DNA from: Taudactylus pleione
Lineage: Eukaryota > Chordata > Amphibia > Anura > Myobatrachidae
Length of the DNA stretch: 64,000 bases
Reading direction: 5' to 3'
NCBI GenBank assembly: GCA_031769625.1
Contig: JAUIMM010000135.1
Location: 5,817,501-5,881,500, forward strand
Part shown: positions 55,345 through 64,000 of the stretch, piece by piece
How the letters are laid out: the number at the start of each line of letters is the position of its first letter
How positions within the stretch are numbered: position 1 is the stretch's first letter
Program-made: the position numbers and the translations under genes
The notes under the pieces: generated by a model
The model's input: the letters and a program-made list of their open reading frames with translations, nothing else
Database searches by the model: none
What the model was told of the DNA's origin: nothing

Positions 55345-56800
55345 GGGTGCTGCCTAGGGTTTAACAGAAGGTCTTTTCTTCCTCCTTGCAGTTATAAATA
55401 AAAAAAATATATATAAACCTCTATCAGCACTCACCTATTGATGTTAAAACTGGTGTAAAAAACAGAATATATATATATCATTATGTAAAAGCAATTTTAT
55501 TATTACAGTGTGAAGATAAAAATAAAAATAATTGTACACTGTTAAAATTTTGTCAGGAACAAAAAATTTGTACATGGACTTAAAATTAAGACCTTGCGAG
55601 AAATTAAATCAAAAAGTGATTACAAATCAGAACCAGCTGAATAAAAAAGGGGATTTGAAAAATTCATAGTAAAATTCATAACAAATTACATATATAAGAG
55701 TCAGTTGAACCTTTGTAGAGTATATTGCATATTACCAGCAATCAGTGGTTCATTCTGTCACAGTTGTAAAAGGTATAAAGTTCTCCTTTTCTAAAGACTG
55801 GTGTTTGTGATTAATAATGATCGGTTGAACCTTTATAAAATATAGTGCATTTGATCAGTGATCGATGGTTCTGTCTGTAACAACTGTAACAATTATAAAA
55901 TACTCCTTTTGTTGCAGGTGTTTTATTTTTCTGAGAGTGTATCTCCTGTATCCCATGTGATTGTCCGGGAGTTGTTGCAAAGTGCCCAGTACCTGGTTAA
56001 GTTGTATCATGATCTTTGGAAGTTGTTGCTAGTGTGTATTCTAGTAATATGCTGAGTATAAGTTTTCCCTTGTGTCCCGGGCTGTGTTGGTGCGATCTTA
56101 CCGGTAAGTCGGCGGCTGCAATAATCCTTTGTGTTGATTGTGCAGGCAGGTAGCAGGAAGCTCTCCCAGACCTCGTTGCTAGTGAGCTCCTCTCAGTGGC
56201 AGTGTCCTCGTCCTCCTTGCACTGTCTGTATGTAAACAATGGAGGGAGATTTGGGATTCCTCGTCTGTGTCTTGCAGTTATATAGGTGAAGTTGGTATCT
56301 GGGGGTGTGACCAACACATTTCGCACATTAGTGATGTACGTGCTTCATCAGGGACTTAGTATTCAGTCATGGATATTTGTAGAGGAGCTGCAGGTGCTCT
56401 TTGTTGGTCGAGGTGCTTGATTAAGCTGTCAATCATCATTGCTCCTCTGGCTGTAAATCATTGTTGCTTTTCAGAACGTGGGTTATTTAGGTTTAATTTG
56501 GATTTTCAGGAGTCCGTACTTGGTGTGGTTGCTGTTGCAATTTCTTTGAAAGTTCATATGTAAAATATAGAGGATAGTATAATCTAGATTTATGATAACA
56601 GACAGCGATGAATGCATAATGATATTCCAGGGTGGTTTGCAAAAAACCTTTAAATTGGTTACAGTTATATATGAATATATAACAGATTTGTTCTTTGTTC
56701 TTCAATATGGAGGAGTTAATTATCCACTACAGGCTTTCCAACTGTACACATTTGTTGTCATGTGACCATATATTCAGGAAGCAATTGTCATTTTTTTTCT
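55345..56800 (-). mobile_element. Penelope-like terminal region (PLE3)
   Basis: This AT-rich left part contains two direct copies of about 120 bp (GGTTGAACCTTT(G/A)TA ... CTCCTTTT at 55696-55800 and 55818-55910). A GC-richer right part with the hammerhead-like core at 56302-56351 resembles the terminal repeats of PLE1, PLE2 and PLE4 in layout. No endonuclease or reverse transcriptase is present. Boundaries are uncertain. Confidence 0.5.
56302..56352 (-). ncRNA. Hammerhead-ribozyme-like core of Penelope type
   Basis: On the minus strand CCCTGATGAAGCACGTAC is followed by a 13-base loop and GTGCGAAATGTGTTGGTC. This gives the invariant CUGAUGA box (56351-56345), a four-base stem II (GCAC / GUGC) and the GAAA box (56322-56319), then a very short stem III and the cleavage region, as known for Penelope-type minimal hammerheads. 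An extra A lies between the CUGAUGA box and stem II. The core residues are intact, unlike those in the other copies here. Confidence 0.55.
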
Positions 56801-56924
56801 GGCTATGATGGAAATAAGCACATGGTAAAGTAGTAAGAATGTGTTTTATTTCGAAAGGAACAGTTTTTTGCTTGTCAAAGTAAATTTTCTACATGACATG
56901 TACAATGACTTATGTCAAAACAAA

Positions 56925-57473
56925 GGGCCTGATTCAGACCCACTCGCGAGCGGCTGTCTGCACGCAAGTGGGTCGATGTTATGCACTGAGCATGCGCACG
57001 ACGGAGGGAGCTCCGTCGTGCGCATGCGCCAGACGTGACGAGCGAAGGAAAGTCCTTCGCTCGTTGTGTCCGATCAAAGGGGGCGTGCTGTCAATGTTGA
57101 TTGACAGCACGCCCCCTTTGGTGGGCGTGTCGGGGGCGTGCCTCCCTGACGGGGGCGTTCCCACGGGAACGCCTCCCGTCAGAAGCCGGCCCACTGACAT
57201 CACTAGTGATGTCAGTGGGAGTGATTTTGGCTCTGATAGAGCCAAAATCACTCCGGAGCTTGCGGTTGAAAACCTCAACCGCAGGCTCCGGCTCGCAAAT
57301 TCGATGGTCGCGATGGTCTCGACCATCGCGGCCATCACAAAGCACGCTCATATAGCCTGTGGGTGGTGACCCACAGCTATACGAGCGTCCAGGAGGACGC
57401 TCCATGAAAATGGACCCCGGCCCTCATTCAGAGCGTGCGCTCTGCTCAGAGCGTATGGCTCTGAATGAGGGCC
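56925..57473. mobile_element. Multi-hairpin MITE, copy G, complete (549 bp)
   Basis: The ends are GGGCCTGATTCAGACCC and GCTCTGAATGAGGGCC. The interior is an almost unbroken series of hairpins: GAGCATGCGCACGACGG with its inverse; AGTCCTTCGCTCGT; 57075-57120 (arms CAAAGGGGGCGTGCTGTCAA); CGTTCCC / GGGAACG; a perfect 30-bp palindrome at 57190-57219; AGTGATTTTGGCTCT / AGAGCCAAAATCACT; GCGGTTGAA / CTCAACCGC; CGATGGTCGCGATGGTC / GACCATCGCG; and GTGGGTGGTGACCCAC. AAA flanks both ends and could be a 3-bp target duplication. It is the reference for copies B-F. No gene; open frames on both strands arise from the symmetry. Confidence 0.85.
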
Positions 57474-57785
57474 AAAGTTATCAAGGTCTAAAAATATATA
57501 TCCTTCATGTTGGTGATTTGCGAGTATATAAAACCATGTGAATTAATAAGCTAATGATTAGCCTGAATTACTAAGGCAGTTTTTTTCCAAAATGGTGACT
57601 GTGGGACAAAGTGAGCCAAATGCTGTGGGGTAAATTGAGCCAGTTGTTCAATTTATCCCACATTAAGCACTAACGTTAAGTTAAGCCTCAAATTAATTTC
57701 ATAATGCAGTAATTGATGTGTTTTACAAAATGACACAGATTTGTGTTGCATGTGTCTGCCAATTAAATTCTACCCTTACAGAAAA

Positions 57786-58132
57786 GCATACTTGCCAACT
57801 TTTTCAATCTCATTTCTTGGAGAAGCCTGGAGAGGAGATGCGGCTGACCATATTGGGGGACAGGGCCAGGCTTCTATGTCATTAGGCCCCACCCCATCAT
57901 GGCAAACAGCCATGAATCGTCAAACAGCGTGGAGGAGGTGGGGCTAAATTCTGCATTATCATGTAATTTAGCCCAATCCCCTCCATATGGAGCCATGATT
58001 CTCTGCAATTATCTCCATATCCTTACTAGGAAGTGGGTGAGATGTGGGAGATCTGGACACTATTCCAGGGTGTGGGTACAACCTGATCATTTGTGAGCCT
58101 CTCGCAACTTCTGGAAGAGTAGGAAAGTATGC
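57786..58132. mobile_element. TIR MITE with GCATACTTGCCAAC end
   Basis: The left end GCATACTTGCCAACTTTTTC and right end GAGTAGGAAAGTATGC are inverted, with slight decay. The interior includes GGTGGGGC and TAATTTAGCCC blocks. Coding capacity absent. Confidence 0.7.
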
Positions 58133-58252
58133 CCAAAAGTCTGCATTCCAGGGCACAAACAAAGCGAAAGCCTGTGAAGACAAGAATGCTAAACAGTATA
58201 CCTGAAATGCAGACAATTGAAAGGGCTAATGAAGAGAGAAAAAAAGCAGCTG

Positions 58253-58740
58253 TCACAACCCTTGTCGGAGACCCCAGTACCAGACCCCGCCACTTGCCTG
58301 TTAGAAGTATATGCTGGTGTGCTGGGGGACATCGGTGTTCACGATCATCATCCTTAGCTACAGTACATCCAAATGTCTTAGCTCACTATCTAACAGCCAC
58401 TGCAGTGATAACAGCTCAGAGGGCTGCTCACCGCTCTCCCACTGTCAGCGCCCAGCTTCTCCCCACAGGCAACCATGTCACAGTCTCTCTGGCGTACCAT
58501 GAAGGATCTCTCTCATTAGCTCCACTTGCTGGGTGCAGCCATCTTTCTTGTCATAAGGTGACGAACCTACAGCCAATGGAATCCCAATCTGCTGTCACAT
58601 GACTATGTGTTCCAATCCCTGGCCAGCCCAGTGTATTTAAGGAAGTCTCTTGCACTGTGCAAGCTGCAAGTGCAATGTTGTCTTCAACCCATATGTTGAT
58701 CCCATTTGAGCTCAGTAATATTTTCAATTTTCAGAGAAGA
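58253..58740. other. Possible LTR-like segment
   Basis: It starts TGTCACAACCCTTGTCGG and contains GTATTTAAGGAAG, a TATA-like sequence, 380 bp in. No matching second LTR or retroelement gene is found nearby, so the interpretation is weak. Confidence 0.25.
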
Positions 58741-58749
58741 TTTCCATCT

Positions 58750-58836
58750 CGCTGCACTGCTGGCTACAGTTCCGGTCTGGTTCCATTCCGGTGAATCTAG
58801 TCTGATTCCATTCTGGTGAATCTAATCTGGTTCCAT
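58750..58836. repeat. GGTTCCATTCTGGTGAATCT minisatellite, left part
   Basis: About three units of 26-27 bp, interrupted at 58836 by the Penelope-like insertion and continued at 62500. Confidence 0.8.
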
Positions 58837-59844
58837 GAAGAAAACAAATGGATACTAGCGCACCAAGACTTTTATAGGGCATAGGATGCAAGCGAGCTGC
58901 TGTATAGGATATCTGACTAGATCCTTAAGTAATTGACAGAGAAAAAGATATACTGCGCTCAGCTAGCATATATTAATATCGTGCGGTGTATATGAACCAA
59001 GTATGGAGTTAATCTATGTTTAGCACGGATGATATGATAAGACAATACGTAACAAATTCTTAATGGACAATGTAGATATTATGTAATAAAAACTGATTTA
59101 TTCTCAAAGTGGCTAAACCATATAGAGCAGAAAACCTGCACATGCACACAAACAAACAATATCCTACCAGATCAATTAGGAATGAAATCAAAATCAAAAT
59201 TAACTAATCAAAAGACCATAGGATATATGTATGTTAAGATAGAGTAAATGGGTAGTGAATGCCAAGCCAGGGGGTGATATTAATATGAGTGATAGAGTGC
59301 ACTGGGGTGCACGATCCCAAATGAATCTGGATGCTTAATGTCAGTCTATTAATCAGAAAGCGGTGTCCTGCTGTAGTGGCAGCAAGAAGTGGTTAAAAGT
59401 TCAGTCTGAGGTATGGTGCCTGGGATGATCTTCGCGGGGACAAGAGTACGGTGTAAATGCCGGGGAGCAGTAGCCTCCTGGTTTTCAGTGTGATCCGCTC
59501 ACCGTGTCAGTATCTGAGGTTGCCTGAATGACCAAGCCGCCTCCGACCTGCAGCACTGGGGATGGCACTGTGTCCAACGGGAGACTGCCCGGCACCACCG
59601 CTCACTTGAGTAGCGTGCCGTGCGTCTCCCCCTGTGTAATCATGACTTACCTGTCTCACCCTGGGATTCACCGCTCCTTCCCCTGCCAGCTATGTTCCTC
59701 CAGATGGTAGAGTTGCTAGTAGTACCGTCCGTGATGTGATCAGTCACGTGTGTGGAATTGGTAATGAGTTCAGTCTGGATAGTCTTAGTATGCAGCGCAC
59801 ACTCGTACTGGTAGCCACAATAAAAAACAGCAAATGCTTGGATG

Positions 59845-59895
59845 TGTGGGATAACCCAAACGCGTTTCTGCCTGGATGGCCTTTCTCAAGGAGTA
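59845..59895 (-). ncRNA. Degenerate hammerhead motif in PLE4 left arm
   Basis: On the minus strand CTTGAGAAAGGCC ... GGCAGAAACGCGTTTGGG preserves stem II and GAAAC but has a changed first box (CTTGAGA for CUGAUGA). Confidence 0.4.
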
Positions 59896-60459
59896 ATGTG
59901 TTCTGTTCCTGTCAGTGTTAAATAGCAGAGTTTCTTCTCCCTGATTGGTCATGTGCACACTGGGAGGGTCTAGAGTGCTCATATGCAATATAATTGACTA
60001 ACATCAGTATATATATTCTACATCTAATCCACAGCAGTATATGTATTAAATCTATTATAGAATTATAGATTAAAGCAAAGGTAGGAATATATTACATTAA
60101 GTATTAGGACAGTATAAATTGGGTATGCATATGATAATCATACATAGGACATGTCCTAATTAATAATATATAATGCTGCGTCAGTATTCTACCAAAAAGA
60201 GTACCCCCATATTATCAGATGCTAAGTGAAAACTATAGCAGTAAGTTTATTTTCCATATAGTCCAAGTAATAGACAGCGGTAGACTAATATCAAATTATC
60301 TGCGGAAGTATCTTATTCATCCTGAGCTCCATCTTTTAAGTGAGCATTGGATTTGCATACACGACTTAGTGGTGAAGATATAAATGATATGAGTTATGGT
60401 AGTTTTAGACGCACTGTATATGATGTCCAGTACGGGCTAAAAATGGCATTGTGGTGCTT
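59896..60459 (-). other. PLE4 3' untranslated region
   Basis: AT-rich sequence between the stop of the endonuclease frame and the left arm. The outer part of the left arm includes AATAAAAACTGATTTATTC on the + strand. No other gene. Confidence 0.5.
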
Positions 60460-61556
60460 CTATTGACAATAATTAATTAACTCAGAGATACTATTTAGTT
60501 TCTTTTTTTTACATATGATGGATTTAATTTCGTTGTCTAAATTGTGTCCTTGGGGGGCAAATGTTTTAAGTTCATATATACATTCGAGTTCTCTGGTGTT
60601 CATCTTATGCTCGAAATCCCCACCTCTCCAGTTGTGTGTCACTTGTTCTAGACCTAGAAATTTTAGCAATTTTGGATCACTGTCGTGATGGATTAAGAAG
60701 TGGTTTGACAGATTGTGCTCTTCCAATCCTCTTTTTATGTTTCTAATATGTTCACTAATACAGGTTTTTAAAGGTCTTATGGTCCTGCCTATGTACTGTT
60801 TATTACAGCTACATTCTAGCATGTAAATGACCCCTTTTGTGTTGCATGTTATCCTGCTCTTAATCGGGTATTCCTTTCCTGTCGTACTAGATGTAAATGT
60901 CCTGATTGGTTTCGTGGATCTGTAGCCATAATATGTACAACCTAGGCAATTGCCCCAGTGAAAAAAGCCTTTGTTATTGGAATTGTCTAAAGTGGTTTGT
61001 TTAAGTTGTTTGGGTGTAATATGGTTATGTATGATCTTTTTTCTTAGATCTGGTGCTTTATTATAGATGATTCTCAGATTTGGAGGTAGGTGTTTGGCCA
61101 GTGTGTCATCACCAAGTAGTATTGGCCAATGTTTGTTCAGGATGCGCCTAACATCTTTTGCTTGTTTTGAATACTGTGTGATGAAAAGAACTTCATCCTT
61201 GAACTTGGTCTGTCTGTTATTGGTGTTTCTATATTCCAGTAGATCTTGTCTATTACTCATTTCCACTTCATGAAATGTTTTGAAGACCGAGATTTTGTTG
61301 TATTCCTTCTCAAGAAACTGGTCCGCTAAATTTTGACCTTGTGTCTTATAATTACTTATTTTTGAGCAGTTCCTCCGTAATCTCATGAACTGCCCTTTAG
61401 GAATGGTCTTAAGCCAAGTGGGGTGATGCCAGCTGGTAGCTAAAATAAAACTATTCACATCTACTTCTTTTTTGAAAGTGTTGGTTTGAATCTTCCCTTT
61501 TTCCGTGAATATATTGAGATCTAAAAACTCTACCTTCTCCTTACTGTAATTGGCAG
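60460..61556 (-). CDS. Penelope reverse transcriptase thumb plus GIY-YIG endonuclease, open frame
   Basis: Reading on the minus strand from about 61556 there is no stop until 60460. The start is inside the gene: NYSKEKVEFLDLNIFTEKGK and VNSFILATSWHHPTWLK with GQFMRLRRNCS are the end of the Penelope reverse transcriptase thumb. A linker follows (EVLFITQYSKQAKDVRRI), then FFHWGNCLGCTYYG (zinc-binding Cys motif). The endonuclease comes last: NTKGVIYMLECSCNKQYIGR and TIRPLKTCISEHIRNIKRG, with the GIY-like GVIY, YIG and conserved Arg; NTRELECIYELKTFAP is the C-terminal landmark. The endonuclease nicks target DNA. The catalytic reverse transcriptase palm is missing, replaced by the inverted repeat, so the copy cannot move on its own. 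Confidence 0.9.
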
Positions 61557-62513
61557 AAACGCATTGGAGTTATCCCACACATCCATGCATTTACTGTTTT
61601 TTATTGTGGCTACCAGTACGAGTGTGCGCTGCATACTAAGAATATCCAGACTGAACTCATTACCAATTCTACACACGTGACCACCGGTCAGGTGATCACA
61701 TCACGGACGGTACTACTAGCAACTCTACCATCTGGAGGAACATAGCCGGCAGGGGAAGGAGCAGTGAATCCCAGGGTGAGATAGGAAAGTCACAGGTTAC
61801 ACCGGGGGAGACGCACGGCATGCTACTCAAGTGAGCGGTGGTGCCTGGCAGTCTCCCGTTGGACACAGTGCCATCCCCAGTGCTGCAGGTCGGAGGCGGC
61901 TTGGTCATTCAGGCAACCTCAGATACTGACACGGTGAGCGGATCACACTGAAAACCAGGAGGCTACTGCTCCCCGGCATTTACACCGTACTCTTGTCCCC
62001 GCGAAGATCATCCCAGGCACCATACCTCAGACTGAACTTTTAACCACTTCTTGCTGCCACTACAGCGGGACGCCGCTTTCTGATTAAAAGACTGACATAA
62101 GCATCCAGATTCATTTGGGATCGTGCACTCCAGTGCACTCTATCACTCATATTAATATCACCCCCTGGCTTGGTATTCACTACCCATTTACTCTATCTTA
62201 ACATACATATATCCTATGGTCTTTTGATTAGTTAATTTTGATTTTGATTTCATTCCTAATTGATCTGGTAGGATATTGTTTGTTTGTGTGCATGTGCAGG
62301 TTTTCTGCTCTATATGGTTTAGCCACTTTGAGAATAAATCAGTTTTTATTACATAATATCTACATTGTCCATTAAGAATTTGTTACGTATTGTCTTATCA
62401 TATCATCCGTGCTAAACATAGATTAACGCCATACTTGGTTCATATACTCCGCACGATATTAATATATGCTAGCTGAGCGCAGTATATCTTTTTCTCTGTT
62501 AATCTGGTTCCAT

Positions 62514-62750
62514 TCCCGTGTATCCAGTCAGGTTCCATTCTGGTGAATCCAGCCTGGCACCATTCCAGAGAATCTAGTCAGGTTCCATTCTGGTGAATCC
62601 AGCCCAGGTCCATTCCACTGAATCTAGTCTGGTTCCATTCTGGTGAATCCAGCCCAGGTCCATTCCACTGAATCTAGTTTGGTTCCATTCTAGTGAATCC
62701 AGTCCGGTACCATTCTGGTGAATCCTGTCCGGTTCTAATCTTATTCTCAT
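62514..62750. repeat. GGTTCCATTCTGGTGAATCC minisatellite, right part
   Basis: About nine units of 26 bp, each with CCATTC and GTGAATC, in a partly alternating pattern of two variants (TCTGGTGAATCCAG, CCACTGAATCTAGT). It matches 58750-58836. The minus-strand open frame through it is repetitive and not a gene. Confidence 0.9.
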
Positions 62751-63625
62751 CAGTTTCTCCATTCAGAGAATTCCCATTACCATCCACCAGTACAGGGAAA
62801 CCTAGATAGGGGTCTGAGACTTGCTCGTCGGGCACAGACAAGCCCATATCCCCTTGTGGGGGGCACTGGTGAAAAATACCAATGGGTTAGACTCCGCACC
62901 TTTACTTAGTTCTTAGCCAACTTTCCTAACACTGGTTCATTCCATCCAATCCATAACCATCCCATGAGTCAGAATTATGTCAGACCTTCCATGTTCTCTG
63001 TCTGTGCTTCTGAATCCTCGCCTGCCAGTGACTACAGCTCAGGTCCACAAACAAATCTCACGAGTGAGACAGGAGCAGGAGAAAAAGCAAAGTAACAACA
63101 GCTCTGAAGAGTGATGTTCCCATCCCACTTGATGATACTTCTGAATATGAGAGCTCTAAGCATGAGAGAATTGAACCAGACATCTCAGAGATGTTACTGT
63201 AGTTGGTAACTTTTTTGTTATAGTTAACTTTGAAACCCCATGCAGAGCTACCATTACACAGGATTGGTTGAGATACTTGAGGGTGATGACGTGAGTGAAA
63301 GATTTCTCAGAAGATTCTGGGGGAAGCACTGGCAAAGAGAAACCCATTTTTGCATTTTGCATTAAAGGAAAATGATGGGGCATTTTCCCCACAAAGTGAT
63401 GTGCTGAAGGAGACACCTCAACATCAAAAGGCTGATGGAACGGCAAAGAGGGAGAAACACTTCATATTTACCTGCAATCTTGTTGATTAGAATGTTAAAT
63501 AGCTGTTGAAATACTGAATAGATGATGGGGTAGATGAGGTAGATGTTTAGAGAGAGACAAAGTGGAGATAGATACAGGGGGAGATGTACTAAGCTTTGGG
63601 TAGAGAGAAAGTGGAGAGAGATAAA
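62751..63625. other. No gene recognised
   Basis: Mixed sequence with no clear repeat or exon. Open frames on the minus strand at 63156-63722 show Ser/Leu-rich low-complexity protein and are taken as chance. Confidence 0.45.
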
Positions 63626-64000
63626 GGACCTCATTCAGAGTCGGTCGTTGTGGCCGCACAGTCATACGCCACCGATGTTCGCTAAACTGCGCATGCGTAA
63701 AATTCACAATGTGCATGCCCAAACTAGCTATTACGATCAGAAATTGCTCTCTCCTTCAAATTGGCTAGGTCGTTAGTTTGTGTGACAGGATGAGGCATTT
63801 GTGGGTGGTAACAGGGAAAGGTGCTTGTGAACGGGGGAGTGGAGATCCGAACGCAGGCATGCCTGACTATGCAAACAGCGTTTTATGGGAGTGCATAATT
63901 AACTAAGTAGTGTCATGGCACATGACATGGGAGGTCTTTACACTGACTTGATCGTAGTGCTTAAGAGAGGGTATGGTCAACCTTAAAGTCTACGAGCTGC
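63626..64000. mobile_element. Family 1 TIR element, copy H, cut by window end
   Basis: It begins GGACCTCATTCAGAGTCGG and shares GGGTGGTAACAGGG, AAGGTGCTTGTGAACGGG and GGAGATCCGAACGCAGGC with copy A (6567-7164), in the same direction. The right end lies beyond the window. Confidence 0.75.

Larger units (their letters stand above)
58837..62499 (-). mobile_element. Penelope-like element (PLE4) with long inverted terminal repeats
   Basis: The arms 58932-59875 and 61552-62499 are inverted copies of about 945 bp with few differences. About 95 bp of tail (58837-58931) lies outside the left arm, marking the 3' end of a minus-strand element. A 14-bp direct repeat, TAATCTGGTTCCAT (58823-58836 and 62500-62513), flanks it; because it lies in a minisatellite, part of this match could be pre-existing. 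Between the arms a GIY-YIG endonuclease gene is open. Low arm divergence and an open frame suggest recent insertion. Confidence 0.85.

Noticed and set aside
57091..57405. Overlapping frames of 84-158 codons on both strands
   Set aside because: They fall entirely within the multi-hairpin MITE, whose palindromes keep both strands open.
58253..58740. Solo LTR of a Gypsy or retrovirus-like element
   Set aside because: A TG start and TATA-like sequence are not enough; no matching LTR, primer-binding site or target duplication was found.
62574..62762. Frame with repeated NGTGLDS / EWNQTRF-like units
   Set aside because: Translation of the 26-bp minisatellite.

Overview
The window reads as vertebrate nuclear DNA, most likely from a frog or another large-genome amphibian. 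There are no operons or ribosome-binding sites. The one host gene is split by long introns, and almost everything else is transposable elements in various stages of decay. The mixture points to Anura: a Ngaro-type tyrosine-recombinase retrotransposon, Penelope-like elements with GIY-YIG endonucleases, hAT and Tc1/mariner DNA transposons, an L1/Tx1 LINE, and many hairpin MITEs. Species cannot be decided from the sequence alone. This is inference from element types, not from a search.

Host gene. Three exons on the + strand (176-358, 16860-16982, 17955-18080) have good splice sites and are all in phase 0. They join into the 3' half of an MS4A (CD20-like) four-transmembrane protein: transmembrane segment 3, an unusual Asn/Tyr-rich loop, transmembrane segment 4, and a proline-rich cytoplasmic tail ending in a stop. 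Exons for the first two membrane segments lie upstream of the window. The 16.5-kb intron between the first two of these exons holds an L1/Tx1 LINE broken by a fold-back insertion (1.7-5.2 kb), a MITE (6.6-7.2 kb), and a nearly complete Ngaro element on the minus strand (about 7.4-15.7 kb) that carries two further insertions.

Downstream of the gene. In order: a 4.1-kb palindromic element (18.27-22.42 kb); hAT-1 (22.55-27.79 kb) with a BED-finger gene and an unidentified gene-like insert; a hAT remnant (28.8-29.8 kb); a Penelope-like element (30.6-34.6 kb) that contains a 5S rRNA pseudogene split by a MITE; a TTAGGG-rich block (35.2-35.4 kb); hAT-3 (37.39-39.16 kb); hAT-2 (41.91-49.04 kb), with a decayed transposase, a LINE insertion that itself contains a MITE, and a 38-bp minisatellite; AT-rich DNA with MITEs and a Tc1 fragment (49-54 kb); a Penelope terminal region with a hammerhead-ribozyme-like core (55.3-56.8 kb); a 549-bp multi-hairpin MITE (56.9-57.5 kb); and a Penelope-like element with a long GIY-YIG reading frame inserted into a minisatellite (58.84-62.50 kb).

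Many insertions are dated by target-site duplications read directly from the sequence: 8 bp for hAT, and 14-16 bp for the LINE and the fold-back or Penelope-type insertions. The nesting gives a relative order of events. Apart from the MS4A-like exons, I see no intact host protein gene. All transposon proteins here appear frameshifted, interrupted or truncated, except that the GIY-YIG reading frame at 60.5-61.6 kb is open but lacks its 5' part.
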